A stretch of 64,000 nt of DNA, from the NCBI RefSeq assembly GCF_028713515.1, contig NZ_JAQTOD010000002.1:366501-430500 (forward strand). The letters are read 5' to 3'. Source of the stretch: Sulfurimonas sp. (GTDB taxonomy: Bacteria > Campylobacterota > Campylobacteria > Campylobacterales > Sulfurimonadaceae). Each line of letters opens with the position of its first letter. Position 1 is the first letter of the stretch. Positions 24,588-35,005 of this stretch are shown here, piece by piece. Under the pieces are notes generated by a model. That model was not told where the DNA came from. It saw nothing but the letters and a program-made list of their open reading frames with translations, and ran no database searches. A program made the translations under genes and the position numbers.

Positions 24588-26414
24588 ATTTTATTTAAAA
24601 TCACTATTTTTATATTTTTTTGCGCAACCCTCCTCTTCTCTTCAACTAAAGATTACAAACAAAAAGCAGATGAGTTAAATCTCGCACAATCAAGATATTG
24701 GCAACTACTTCTTCATATAAAAAATGGCGTTAGCGAGATAGATGATAAAAGATTTTTTTTAGCACAAGACGGCAAGTACGATTCTGGTAGTGAGCTAAAT
24801 GCCACAATAGACGCTCTGTTAAATGAGGTAAGCTTTGATGATAACTCAACTGCATGTAAATTCCCAGCAAGGAAAATCTGGCTTCAAGAGAGCCTAAATA
24901 TGACTGATTTACCAAAAGTTGATTGTGCTGAGTATGATAAAATAGTGCAGACTCTAAACCCAAAATCTATAACTCTTGTTTTTCCAGCGGCACATGTAAA
25001 TTCACCGGCATCAATGTTTGGTCACACATTTTTACGCGTAAACTCACAATATGACTCAAAACTCCTATCTTACGCAGTGAACTATGCAGCCGATGCAGAT
25101 CCAGATAAGGAAAATGCGGCTCTTTTTGCCATAAAAGGTCTTTTTGGTGGATACTTTGGTAAATATTCGCTAATGCCTTACTATGAGAAGTTAAAAGAGT
25201 ACAGAGATAGTGAACAAAGAGACATTTGGGAGTATGATTTAGACTTAAGTAAAGAGGAGACTATGGCTATGGTTAGGCATATCTGGGAGCTTAATGAAAC
25301 CCGTTCATACTACTATTTCTTCACACAAAACTGCTCTTACAATATGCTTTGGTTTTTAGAAGTTGCACGACCGACTCTTCATCTAAGAGAAAAATTTAAC
25401 TTTCAGGTAATTCCATTTGAGACTGTTCAAGTGGTTCAAGATGAAAATATAGTTACCAATAAATCTTATAGACCATCAAAAAGAACACTACTTCTAAAAT
25501 ACGAAGAACTTATTTTAGAGAGAGATATAAAACTACCGATGCTTCTATCTGATTTAAAGATTGAAGTAAATAGTGTAATTAATGATGAGACAATCGATGC
25601 GCAACAAAAAAAGTATATTTTAGAAGCCTCAATAGAGCTGCTCCAATACAAACGAAGTAAAAATAAAATAGATGAAAAAAGTTATATTAAGCGATTCCAT
25701 GAACTCTCAAAAGCTAGAGCAACTCTTAAACAAGGCGATATTATTAGCGTGACTCCCCCAGAGAATCCAATCAATGGGCATAGAGCGATAAGAGCGATAG
25801 TTGGTGCTGGCTTAAGAGAAGGCAGAGGGATAGCCTACCTAGGTGTCCGTCCAGCATATCATGACTTAACAGATAGTAATGTTGGCTACTTTAGAGGCAC
25901 GCAGATAGAATTTTTAGATTTTGAACTTTCCAAAACTGGGAACAAAACCGAGCTAGAAAAACTAACGCTTCTCTCAATTGCCTCCCTTGCCCAACAGAGC
26001 AAATTTTTTAGCAACTTCTCATGGAGGACAAAATTTGGATGGGACAAGGATTTAACAAACCACAAAACTAACTTTAGCGGAACTGTTGGTGCTGGAGCAA
26101 ACTATGGAGGAAAATCAGCCTATACATATATGATGGTTGATCCACTTTTTTATTATGACAATGGCTTCAAAGCCGCAATTGGTGGAAGCATTGGTCTGAT
26201 TGTTGACAAATATAACTTCTCAAATACAAAGCTTGAAGCCACAAAAAGATTTTATGACAGCGGATTTGAACAAAATATTTTCACAATCATACAAGGCTTC
26301 AGAAGCTCTAAAAACAGTCAAGTGCAGTTTGGATATGAATTTAAGGATAGGCTGTTAAACAATAAAAAGCGGAGTGATGATAGTTTTAGAGTAAATCTTA
26401 ACTACTATTTCTAA
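24588..26414 (+). CDS. DUF4105 (Lnb-like) envelope protein with apparent AUU start
   Basis: A 608-aa exported protein. The frame is open from 24579. From ATT 24588 it encodes a signal peptide (LFKITIFIFFCATLLFSS) and then the family's N-terminal pattern (AQSRYWQLLLH, RFFLAQDGKYDSGSELNATIDALL, CKFPARKIWLQ). The core DUF4105 region has PAAHVNSPASMFGHTFLRV and FFTQNCSYNMLWFLE with the conserved Ser, His and Cys. The C-terminal part (about 380-608) is a beta-rich outer-membrane-like region ending in aromatic YYF. No ATG/GTG/TTG lies in frame before 24900, which would delete the signal peptide; TTAGGA at 24575-24580 is suitably placed for AUU 24588. Confidence 0.85.
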   Translation: MLFKITIFIFFCATLLFSSTKDYKQKADELNLAQSRYWQLLLHIKNGVSEIDDKRFFLAQDGKYDSGSELNATIDALLNEVSFDDNSTACKFPARKIWLQESLNMTDLPKVDCAEYDKIVQTLNPKSITLVFPAAHVNSPASMFGHTFLRVNSQYDSKLLSYAVNYAADADPDKENAALFAIKGLFGGYFGKYSLMPYYEKLKEYRDSEQRDIWEYDLDLSKEETMAMVRHIWELNETRSYYYFFTQNCSYNMLWFLEVARPTLHLREKFNFQVIPFETVQVVQDENIVTNKSYRPSKRTLLLKYEELILERDIKLPMLLSDLKIEVNSVINDETIDAQQKKYILEASIELLQYKRSKNKIDEKSYIKRFHELSKARATLKQGDIISVTPPENPINGHRAIRAIVGAGLREGRGIAYLGVRPAYHDLTDSNVGYFRGTQIEFLDFELSKTGNKTELEKLTLLSIASLAQQSKFFSNFSWRTKFGWDKDLTNHKTNFSGTVGAGANYGGKSAYTYMMVDPLFYYDNGFKAAIGGSIGLIVDKYNFSNTKLEATKRFYDSGFEQNIFTIIQGFRSSKNSQVQFGYEFKDRLLNNKKRSDDSFRVNLNYYF

Positions 26415-26466
26415 TAGTAACTGCCCCATAAAAGGCAGAGACTATTTGCGGAGAAGCCTAAATTAA

Positions 26467-26781
26467 TTACTCTCCATAAACAGTTACACAGTTTTTGTGT
26501 CCACTACTCCAAAACAAGAAAGTGCTATACTCGTATGAGTTATCAACATGCTTTATTTTAGATATTCCTGCTGCTTTTGCGGCAGCAACAATCGTTGTAT
26601 CTCCACTTGCGTCAGTAACATACTTGCAAACTTTTGAGACCTTCATCTGGTCAATCTTTGAGTAATCTACAGAACTTCCATCATAAGACATTACTGCTGG
26701 TGTATTTGCGATTCTATTAGAACATCCACTAAAAAACAAGATAGATGCAACAGTTACAATTAATAAAGATTTTTTTAACAT
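26467..26781 (-). CDS. TRL-like lipoprotein
   Basis: A 104-aa lipoprotein with a lipobox FFSGC (cysteine at 20) and a C-terminal TRL-like segment (KVCKYVTDASGDTTIVAAAKAAGISKIKHVD, about residues 51-81). Proteins with this domain are small envelope proteins of unknown function. It is convergent with the DUF4105 gene. Confidence 0.8.
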   Translation of the reverse strand: MLKKSLLIVTVASILFFSGCSNRIANTPAVMSYDGSSVDYSKIDQMKVSKVCKYVTDASGDTTIVAAAKAAGISKIKHVDNSYEYSTFLFWSSGHKNCVTVYGE

Positions 26782-26838
26782 TTTAAATTTCCTTTCATTT
26801 AAACTTTTAATTGTAACAAAATATTTATGCTAACAAAA

Positions 26839-27555
26839 TTAATAAAGAGCAAACTCATAACCACTATTTGTTTTATATTGAGTGTATTTATAATTTCCAT
26901 CAAGTTCTATTACTGTTCTATAAAAATCTCCGTGATTTCCAATTTTAACTGCTTTAAAAATGGGACCCGAAACTTTTCTTGTTTCATTTTTTACATCAAG
27001 AGTCGTACTAAAGTCAGCAACAATTCTGTTTGGATTTGTTAATATAAAATTTCTTATCATTGAGTCTTTTGTTATTATTTTTATCTTTTTATCATTTGTT
27101 ACAAAATCTATATTTCCAGTAGAAATTTTATTTTTTTTAGATATTTTTTCTGCTTTATTACTCTCCTTTTTTGTATGTATTGCTGTGGTGTTTATTTCTT
27201 CTGAAAGTACTTTAGTGCTATTTTTTTTATTTTTTTGTTCAGTTGTTGAACTATTTAAAATTGAAGTACTGTAGCTTTGGGATATAAAAATAGGAAGATG
27301 CCAGTCAATGGAGTTATCAAGATTTATACTTTTTGTCTGGATAGATCCATCAAGATTTTTATACTCTATTGTAACTTTTTGGAGCACTCTAGCTTCAGCA
27401 GGTATAGAGATTGCCGCTCTTCTGAGTGGTTCTTTGTTCCTATTTTCATTTGATGTAAATGGTGTATCTGTTTCAACAGTTGATGGAAAAAATGGGTTTT
27501 CTCTGGCGTCTAAAGCAGACAAGAATAGCAGAGTCGCAAGTAAAGTTTTAATCAA
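26839..27555 (-). CDS. AMIN-domain exported protein
   Basis: A 238-aa protein with signal peptide (about 1-17, FLSALDA), a low-complexity Ser/Lys/Asn-rich middle (about 100-145) and a C-terminal AMIN domain (ITKDSMIRNFILTNPNRIVADFSTTL...FYRTVIELDG, about 160-225). AMIN domains localise proteins to peptidoglycan or the septum. In Helicobacter an AMIN protein also lies downstream of recA and eno, so the neighbourhood is conserved. It may work with the FtsB-like protein next to it. Confidence 0.85.
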   Translation of the reverse strand: MIKTLLATLLFLSALDARENPFFPSTVETDTPFTSNENRNKEPLRRAAISIPAEARVLQKVTIEYKNLDGSIQTKSINLDNSIDWHLPIFISQSYSTSILNSSTTEQKNKKNSTKVLSEEINTTAIHTKKESNKAEKISKKNKISTGNIDFVTNDKKIKIITKDSMIRNFILTNPNRIVADFSTTLDVKNETRKVSGPIFKAVKIGNHGDFYRTVIELDGNYKYTQYKTNSGYEFALY

Positions 27556-27690
27556 AATAGAGCCTATTTAAAATATTATTGTAAATCAATAGATATTATG
27601 CCCAACTTAGCTAATAGAGTTCTTATATATTAAAAAAAGAGGGAATAAAAGCGAAAAAAATGTTGAAAATATCTTGCTATGCAAATTTAA

Positions 27691-27969
27691 TTATTTAGCA
27701 GAGATCTCTTTTAGCTCAAAATACTCTCTTTGCAGTTCTGCATTTTCGTTTTTTAATCTATGTATTTCAGATTGGAGGTACTCTTGATAATCTTGTAATC
27801 CAAAAAGAATCTCTAGTGAGTTTGTTCCATAAAATATAATACCTAGGTATATACCAATTACTAAGACAGCAAAAGTAAGAACTAGAAATTTGTAAAGAGA
27901 GAGCCCAAGATATTTTTGTGTTATGCTTTGAGGCTCATCATACTTTTCTAGTAGTTCTTCAATTGCCAT
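27691..27969 (-). CDS. FtsB/DivIC-like septum protein
   Basis: A 92-aa bitopic protein: short cytoplasmic N-terminus, one membrane helix (FLVLTFAVLVIGIYLGIIFYG, about 29-49) and a periplasmic coiled coil (LQSEIHRLKNENAELQREYFELK, about 65-87). This is the build of FtsB/DivIC, which with FtsL and FtsQ activates septal peptidoglycan synthesis. It sits 8 bp downstream of eno, and ftsB directly follows eno in many Proteobacteria, which strengthens the call. Confidence 0.75.
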   Translation of the reverse strand: MAIEELLEKYDEPQSITQKYLGLSLYKFLVLTFAVLVIGIYLGIIFYGTNSLEILFGLQDYQEYLQSEIHRLKNENAELQREYFELKEISAK

Positions 27970-27977
27970 ACTGTCTC

Positions 27978-29246
27978 TTATCTAAAAAGTGTTGAACCTA
28001 AGTATTCGCCATAAGCAATTTCATTTTCTATCTCTAAAAGACGGTTGTATTTTGCAGTCCTCTCGCCTCTTGCAGTTGAGCCTGTTTTAATCTCACCACA
28101 ATTTAGCGCAACAGCAAAATCAGCTATAAAAGCATCTTCACTCTCTCCTGAACGATGGCTCATAACGCACTTATAGCCATTTCTTTGGGCAAGACGAACT
28201 GTCTGCATTGTCTCGCTAACTGAACCAATTTGGTTTGGTTTAATAAGGATAGAGTTTGCAATATTCTTTTGAATTCCTTCATTTAAAATAGTTGCATTTG
28301 TCACAAAGAGATCATCTCCAACAAGCTGAATTTTGTCTCCTAATTTTTCAGTTAAAAGCTTCCATCCATCCCAATCGTCTTCACTAAGTCCATCTTCTAT
28401 AGATACAATTGGATATTTAGAACATAAATCAACATAATAATCTACTAGTTGTGCAGAAGTAACTGTACGATTTTCACTATCAAGTCTATATCCACCATCA
28501 GCTACAAGCTCACTAGCGGCTACATCAAGTGCTATTGCAATCTGCCCTCCAGCTCTATATCCTGCTTTTTCTATCGCTTCCATAATGATTTGGATTGGCT
28601 CTTCATTTGAACCTAAGTCTGGAGCAAAACCGCCCTCGTCACCAAGCGCAGTATTATGTTTTCTTGTCTTTAGTATTGCTTTTAGGTTGTGATAAACCTC
28701 GGCAGACGCTTGAAGTGCAGTTGCAAAATCTTCAAAACCAATAGGCATAATCATATACTCTTGAAAATCTACAGAGTTATCAGCGTGACTTCCACCATTT
28801 ATGATATTTAGCATAGGGACAGGAACAACCATGGCATTAGCGCCCCCCAGATAGCGATAAAGTGGGATTCCTAGGCTTGTTGCTGCTGCACGAGCCACTG
28901 CCATAGATGCGCCAAGAACCGCGTTTGCCCCTAAGTTTTCATAGTTATCAGTTCCATCTAGCTCTTTCATAATCGCATCAATTATGGCTTGATTAAAAGG
29001 CGAGAGGCCAATAAGTGCATCAGAGATCTGAGAGTTTACATTTTCAACTGCCTTTAAAACGCCCTTCCCCATATATCTACTGCCACCATCACGAAGCTCT
29101 AGTGCTTCTCTTTTGCCAGTACTTGCCCCCGAGGGTACAATTGCACTCTCTCTTGTTCCATCACTCAACTCTACTGTTGTTTTAACTGTCGGATTTCCTC
29201 GAGAGTCCATAACTTCAATTGCACTTACGCTATCTATAAATATCAT
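27978..29246 (-). CDS. eno: Enolase
   Basis: A 422-aa enzyme converting 2-phosphoglycerate to phosphoenolpyruvate in glycolysis/gluconeogenesis. It has the N-terminal [16 protein letters not shown], the Mg2+ ligand regions ([30 protein letters not shown]), the catalytic lysine segment [11 protein letters not shown] and the signature [10 protein letters not shown]. Full length. It lies 22 bp after recA and 8 bp before the FtsB-like gene, all on the minus strand. Confidence 0.98.
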   Translation of the reverse strand: MIFIDSVSAIEVMDSRGNPTVKTTVELSDGTRESAIVPSGASTGKREALELRDGGSRYMGKGVLKAVENVNSQISDALIGLSPFNQAIIDAIMKELDGTDNYENLGANAVLGASMAVARAAATSLGIPLYRYLGGANAMVVPVPMLNIINGGSHADNSVDFQEYMIMPIGFEDFATALQASAEVYHNLKAILKTRKHNTALGDEGGFAPDLGSNEEPIQIIMEAIEKAGYRAGGQIAIALDVAASELVADGGYRLDSENRTVTSAQLVDYYVDLCSKYPIVSIEDGLSEDDWDGWKLLTEKLGDKIQLVGDDLFVTNATILNEGIQKNIANSILIKPNQIGSVSETMQTVRLAQRNGYKCVMSHRSGESEDAFIADFAVALNCGEIKTGSTARGERTAKYNRLLEIENEIAYGEYLGSTLFR

Positions 29247-29268
29247 TTGTCCGCCTTTTATTTTCTAT

Positions 29269-30309
29269 CTATTGTTCTTCTTCTTCTTCGATGTCAGCAC
29301 TGCCCATAATCATAATATTATTCATGCCCATGGCAGTTTTTATCTTCTCTTCAATCTCTCGAGCTAAAGCTGGTTCTTCTTTGAACTTAGCCTTGACATT
29401 TTCACGCCCTTGACCTAATTTTATATCTTCATAAGAGAACCATGCGCCACTTTTATCTATGATATCAAGCTTGACGCCATAATCGACTAGTTCGCCCTCT
29501 TTTGAAATACCTTCGCCAAACATTATATCAAACTCTGCCTGACGAAATGGAGGTGCGACTTTATTTTTTATAACTTTTGCTTTAACACGATTGCCGATGT
29601 TATTCTCGCCCTGTTTAAGTGATGCTATTCGTCTTACATCAATTCTAACCGATGCGTAAAATTTAAGCGCGTTCCCACCAGTTGTTGTCTCCGGAGAACC
29701 ATAGCCCATCATACCGATTTTCATACGGATCTGGTTAATAAATATAACAGTACAGTTCATCTTGTGTAAAATACCAGTCAATTTACGAAGTGCTTTTGAC
29801 ATAAGCCTAGCTTGAACTCCTACATTCTGATCAGACATTTCGCCCTCAATTTCAGATTTTGGTGTAAGCGCTGCAACCGAGTCAATTACTATTAGATCAA
29901 CTGCTCCACTTCTTGCAATTGTCTCAACAATGTCAAGAGCCTGTTCTCCGTAATCCGGCTGAGAAACAAGAAGATTGTCTATATCGACACCAAGATTTCT
30001 GGCATAAATAACATCAAGAGCATGCTCTGCATCTATAAACGCACAAACCCCACCAGCTTTTTGACACTCTGCTGTTATCTGAAGAGCTAAAGTTGTTTTA
30101 CCAGAACTCTCAGGTCCATAAATTTCAATCACTCTTCCCTGAGGAACGCCACCAATGCCAAGAGCTAAATCCAGCCCAAGTGAGCCAGTACTAATTGACT
30201 CAATAGGCACTATCTCTTTGTCGCCAAGTCTCATTAAAGCACCTTTTCCAAATGCTTTGTCTATCTGTTTCATTGCCAAGTCTAATGATTTTTGTTTATT
30301 TGCATCCAT
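29269..30309 (-). CDS. recA: Recombinase RecA
   Basis: A 346-aa recombinase with Walker [10 protein letters not shown] (about 66-74), the [12 protein letters not shown] Walker B region, [31 protein letters not shown] (loops L1/L2) and an acidic C-terminal tail (EEEEEQ) that typically tunes DNA binding. No LexA-type SOS box is recognisable upstream, as expected for Campylobacterota lacking a classical SOS system. First gene of recA-eno-FtsB-like. Confidence 0.98.
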   Translation of the reverse strand: MDANKQKSLDLAMKQIDKAFGKGALMRLGDKEIVPIESISTGSLGLDLALGIGGVPQGRVIEIYGPESSGKTTLALQITAECQKAGGVCAFIDAEHALDVIYARNLGVDIDNLLVSQPDYGEQALDIVETIARSGAVDLIVIDSVAALTPKSEIEGEMSDQNVGVQARLMSKALRKLTGILHKMNCTVIFINQIRMKIGMMGYGSPETTTGGNALKFYASVRIDVRRIASLKQGENNIGNRVKAKVIKNKVAPPFRQAEFDIMFGEGISKEGELVDYGVKLDIIDKSGAWFSYEDIKLGQGRENVKAKFKEEPALAREIEEKIKTAMGMNNIMIMGSADIEEEEEQ

Positions 30310-30398
30310 TTTGGACTCACTTATTTTAAATTTAGACTATTGTATGTTAATTTATGACATTGGTTAAAAAATATTGCAAATTGTCATATTTATCTTTT

Positions 30399-30422
30399 TT
30401 TATATAGAAATTCCTATATAAA
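30399..30422. promoter_or_regulatory. 24-bp inverted repeat between recA and mqnD
   Basis: Nine-base perfect arms TTTATATAG and CTATATAAA flank a 6-bp centre (AAATTC) in the divergent recA/mqnD intergenic region. It could be an operator for either gene or simply AT-rich promoter DNA; I cannot name a regulator. Confidence 0.4.
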
Positions 30423-30474
30423 TTAGTGAGATTTTATCCTTATTTGGTTAAAATTTAGCTAATACTAATAATGG

Positions 30475-31347
30475 ATGAAAAACTTGAAAAAAACCCTTAT
30501 TGCACACTCTCCAGACGCTGATGATATCTTTATGTACTATGCCATTAAATTTGGATGGGTTGATATGGATGGTGTTACATTTGAGAATATTGCCGAAGAT
30601 ATTCAGACTTTAAATGAAAAAGCTCTCTCAAGTAGCTACGAAATTGTTGCCATAAGTTTTGCTCTATATCCGCACATAAGAGATAATTATGCTCTGCTTC
30701 GAACCGCTGTAAGCTTTGGCGAGGGCTATGGACCAAAAATTATTAAAAGAAAAGGCGTGACACTAAAGAGAAATTTCAAAGTTGCCCTTAGTGGAAAAGA
30801 GACCACGAACGCCATGCTTTTTCGCATAGCATACCCAGATGCAAGAGTTACTTATATGAACTTTTTAGAGATTGAACAGGCTGTTCTTGATGGGGTTGTC
30901 GATGCTGGTGTTTTGATTCATGAGAGCATTTTAACTTACGGCAATGAACTTGAAGTAGAGCGAGAGATGTGGGATATCTGGCAAGAACTAGCAGGAGATG
31001 AACTTCCTCTTCCTCTTGGTGGCATGGCAATTATCCGCTCTATCCCCTTAAATAAGGCTATTACCTATGAAGAAACTCTAACAAAAGCAGTTAGAGTCGC
31101 GAGAGAGCACAAAGAAAAATTATCTCAAATGCTATTAGAGAGAGATTTGGTTCGCATAGATGCAAAAACTTTGGAAAAATACTTAGAACTGTATGCAAAC
31201 GATGACTCAATTTCGTTAAGTGAAATCCAGTACCGCGCTATAAACAAACTTTTTGAACTAGGCTACAAGCACGGTCTTTATGATGCACCTATAAAAGCTG
31301 AAGATTTTACAATACCGACAGACTACAAAGAACTGAGAAACTCATAA
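30475..31347 (+). CDS. mqnD: 1,4-dihydroxy-6-naphthoate synthase MqnD
   Basis: A 290-aa periplasmic-binding-fold enzyme of the futalosine route to menaquinone, converting cyclic dehypoxanthine futalosine to 1,4-dihydroxy-6-naphthoate. Landmarks: the N-terminal AHSPDADDIFMYYAI (9-23), YGPKIIKRKG, DAGVLIHESILTYG with a conserved His (about 143-156) and LPLPLGGMAI. Campylobacterota depend on this pathway for their only quinone, which NorCB and other respiratory enzymes use indirectly. Its stop shares a base with the fliQ start (TAATG). Confidence 0.95.
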   Translation: MKNLKKTLIAHSPDADDIFMYYAIKFGWVDMDGVTFENIAEDIQTLNEKALSSSYEIVAISFALYPHIRDNYALLRTAVSFGEGYGPKIIKRKGVTLKRNFKVALSGKETTNAMLFRIAYPDARVTYMNFLEIEQAVLDGVVDAGVLIHESILTYGNELEVEREMWDIWQELAGDELPLPLGGMAIIRSIPLNKAITYEETLTKAVRVAREHKEKLSQMLLERDLVRIDAKTLEKYLELYANDDSISLSEIQYRAINKLFELGYKHGLYDAPIKAEDFTIPTDYKELRNS

Positions 31348-31613
31348 TGGAAGCAAAATTAATAGCGCTTGGGATTGAGACATTTAAAGTCGCCATCATC
31401 CTAGCACTTCCAGGACTTTTAACTGGTATGCTTTTGGGTTTGGCGGTTAGTATATTTCAAGCCACCACACAGATAAACGAGATGACGCTAAGTTTTATCC
31501 CCAAAATACTTGGTGTTGTTGTTGTGATAATTTTAACTATGCCATGGATGATAAACACGATGGTCGATTTTTCGCTTCATGTATTTAATATGATTCCAAC
31601 TTTTGTTGATTGA
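31347..31613 (+). CDS. fliQ: Flagellar export apparatus protein FliQ
   Basis: An 88-aa protein with two hydrophobic hairpin helices (about 14-38 and 50-72) and the family core LPGLLTGMLLGLAVSIFQATTQINEMTLSFIPKI. FliQ forms part of the FliPQR export gate of the flagellar type III secretion system. It is the only flagellar gene in the window, squeezed between mqnD and murB (overlapping both), an arrangement with murB also seen in Helicobacter. Confidence 0.96.
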   Translation: MEAKLIALGIETFKVAIILALPGLLTGMLLGLAVSIFQATTQINEMTLSFIPKILGVVVVIILTMPWMINTMVDFSLHVFNMIPTFVD

Positions 31614-32446
31614 TGAGTAAAAAAAGCATAGACTTCTCTAAATTTTCCTCCTTTAAAATTGGGGGCATTTTTGAGGTATCTCTTTTGAATGCGTGCGAAG
31701 AACTGCCTCAAAACTACTATCTTATCGGCTCATGCAACAATATTTTGGTTGGTAAAAAGCCACCACCACTCGTTAAACTAAGCAAAGTTTATGACTATAT
31801 AAAAATCAAAAACAGCACTTTGATTATCGGCGGAGCAACTCCCTCTGGTAAAATTGCCTCATTTTGTAAAAAAAACAACATTGCAAATTTTGAATTTTTA
31901 TCTCACCTCCCTGGCACACTCGGCGGCATTGTCTATATGAACGCCGGACTTAAAGAGTATGAGATTTTCAATTATCTTATCGCTATTGAAACTTGTAAAG
32001 GTACTATAGAAAAAAAAGATATTGATTTTGGATATAGATATGCGAAGATAGATAGCCCTATTTTAGAGGCTTCATTTGAGATTGACTATGGATTTGACAG
32101 TTTAAAAGTTGAAATGTTTAAAAAAATGCGCGCGAATCAACCAAGTACGCCGAGTGCTGGAAGTTGCTTTAAAAACCCAGCTGGAAATTATGCGGGCAGA
32201 CTAATTGAAGAAGTCGGACTAAAAGGTTTCAGGGTTGGCGGAATGGAGTTTAGCACAGAACATGCGAACTTTTTAGTAAACGCTGGGAATGGGGTATTTG
32301 AAGATGCCGTTTTCTTGATTCAAGAGGCACAAAAAAGAGTTTATGAGAAGTTTAAAATTTGGCTTGAGTGTGAGATTGTAATTTTAGATATTAACTACAT
32401 GGGAGAGCAATCACCATTTATGACTCCCCCTCAAAGAGAGAGTTAA
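31613..32446 (+). CDS. murB: UDP-N-acetylenolpyruvoylglucosamine reductase MurB
   Basis: A 277-aa flavoenzyme making UDP-MurNAc for peptidoglycan. It has a short FAD-binding region (LIGSCNNILVG, about 35-45), LPGTLGGIVYMNAG (about 101-114), the catalytic serine in TPSAGSCFKNP (about 180-190), and a late glutamate in LECEIVIL. ATG 31613 overlaps the fliQ TGA. The compact length matches the short type II-like MurB of Helicobacter rather than the longer E. coli enzyme. It converges with nifU, overlapping by 4 bp. Confidence 0.94.
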   Translation: MSKKSIDFSKFSSFKIGGIFEVSLLNACEELPQNYYLIGSCNNILVGKKPPPLVKLSKVYDYIKIKNSTLIIGGATPSGKIASFCKKNNIANFEFLSHLPGTLGGIVYMNAGLKEYEIFNYLIAIETCKGTIEKKDIDFGYRYAKIDSPILEASFEIDYGFDSLKVEMFKKMRANQPSTPSAGSCFKNPAGNYAGRLIEEVGLKGFRVGGMEFSTEHANFLVNAGNGVFEDAVFLIQEAQKRVYEKFKIWLECEIVILDINYMGEQSPFMTPPQRES

Positions 32447-33417
32447 ATCGGAAGAACTCTGATTTTTTTAGATAATTTCTCTTTTAGTGTTGCTTCAATA
32501 GCGTAGAGTGTACCGGTTGCAGAACTGGCACAACCATTACACGCACCTAAATATCTGATATAGACATCTATGTATTCATCACTTGTTTTTACATCAATAA
32601 CTTCCATATTTCCGCCATCCATAATTAAGAATTGACGAACATTCTCATCCACAACTGCATCTATTGCTTTGATTTTTTGAACCAAAGTCATAGCTTCAAA
32701 ACTTCCGCCACTTCCTGCATCGGCTGCCGCTTTCATCTTCTCTTCATCCATCTCACGACGAGTATCCGCTAAAATATCCACTAAATAGTACTCCCTTTTT
32801 TCATGTCCACCTGGCTTGATACAACTCTTACAAAAACCACCAGCTTTTGTGTAGTCTGTTATCTGCTCGATTGTTGTTAAATCGTTCAATCTGATAACTT
32901 CTTGAAGTGTTCTTAAGCTAACGCGAGCACACTCACAGACGATAATCTCCTCTTCAAAACTCTCAGAATCAACTCCAAGATAAAGACTTGCCGCTTTTTT
33001 TATAACATCATATGCCATAACCGAGCAGTGCATTTTTTGAGGTGGAACAGCTGGGATTTCTGGGCTATCACGAAGAGCGAACTCAACATCAATATTTGTA
33101 ATTTTTACAGCCTCTTGAACTTTTTTTCCAATACAAAGCTCGGTCATAATATCTGAACTAGCAATAGCTGTCCCACATCCAAAACTCTTAAATTTAGAGT
33201 TAACGATAATATCTGTTTTTGGATCAACTTCCCAGTAAAGACGCACCGCATCCCCACAGCTCTCAGCACCAAAATCGGCGACGATAAGTTTGTTTCCGTG
33301 AGTTTCAGCTTCAGCTTCAGTTATCTCACCCTGGTGATTCGGATTGTTCATAAGAGTTGTTACTTTATTTGAGTACGCATCCCATAAAGAAGCGCCAAGC
33401 AAGTCATTTTTTGCCAT
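32443..33417 (-). CDS. nifU: Fe-S cluster scaffold protein NifU
   Basis: A 324-aa three-part scaffold. The IscU-like N-domain has cysteines in GAESCGDAVRLYWE, KSFGCGTAIASS and KMHCSVMAYD. The central [2Fe-2S] domain carries CECARVS and GGFCKSC. The C-terminal Nfu domain has GACNGCASS. It assembles clusters from NifS-derived sulfur. In Campylobacterota NifU/NifS is the general Fe-S machinery, so this does not imply nitrogen fixation. It follows nifS after 148 bp that include a hairpin. Confidence 0.96.
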   Translation of the reverse strand: MAKNDLLGASLWDAYSNKVTTLMNNPNHQGEITEAEAETHGNKLIVADFGAESCGDAVRLYWEVDPKTDIIVNSKFKSFGCGTAIASSDIMTELCIGKKVQEAVKITNIDVEFALRDSPEIPAVPPQKMHCSVMAYDVIKKAASLYLGVDSESFEEEIIVCECARVSLRTLQEVIRLNDLTTIEQITDYTKAGGFCKSCIKPGGHEKREYYLVDILADTRREMDEEKMKAAADAGSGGSFEAMTLVQKIKAIDAVVDENVRQFLIMDGGNMEVIDVKTSDEYIDVYIRYLGACNGCASSATGTLYAIEATLKEKLSKKIRVLPI

Positions 33418-33529
33418 AATATTTTATTTCCTTTAATTTATTTTATAAATTCAAGGAAACTTTTTCCCTGATTTGTCCGTAAAAGGAACCCGTCCCTTTC
33501 ACTACGCTAGCCACTATGACACTGAAGCT

Positions 33530-33545
33530 TGACACATTTGTGTCA
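33530..33545 (-). terminator. Perfect hairpin between nifS and nifU
   Basis: A 16-bp perfect inverted repeat (TGACACA-TT-TGTGTCA), 20 bp past the nifS stop. Minus-strand transcription from nifS to nifU crosses it; no T-run follows, so partial termination or an RNA processing point is more likely than full termination. Confidence 0.45.
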
Positions 33546-33565
33546 GATTATTTTTAACTGTTTAA

Positions 33566-34780
<1,215 letters not shown>

Positions 34781-35005
34781 TTATTACCTTATTTTTTTGG
34801 GTTATTTAATTCAGACAAAATTAGTCTTGTTTAACTTTTGATATGATAATTCATTTGTTATTATGATACGCTTAAACTTATATACCAAACTCAATCAGCT
34901 GTGCATGTTTAAGAGTTAAAAAGAGCCTTTGGCTGTGCTTACATTTGTTTTAAGCTATAATTCCATAACTTCAAGTCTATGCAACTTGGCTACCAAAGGA
35001 CAAAT

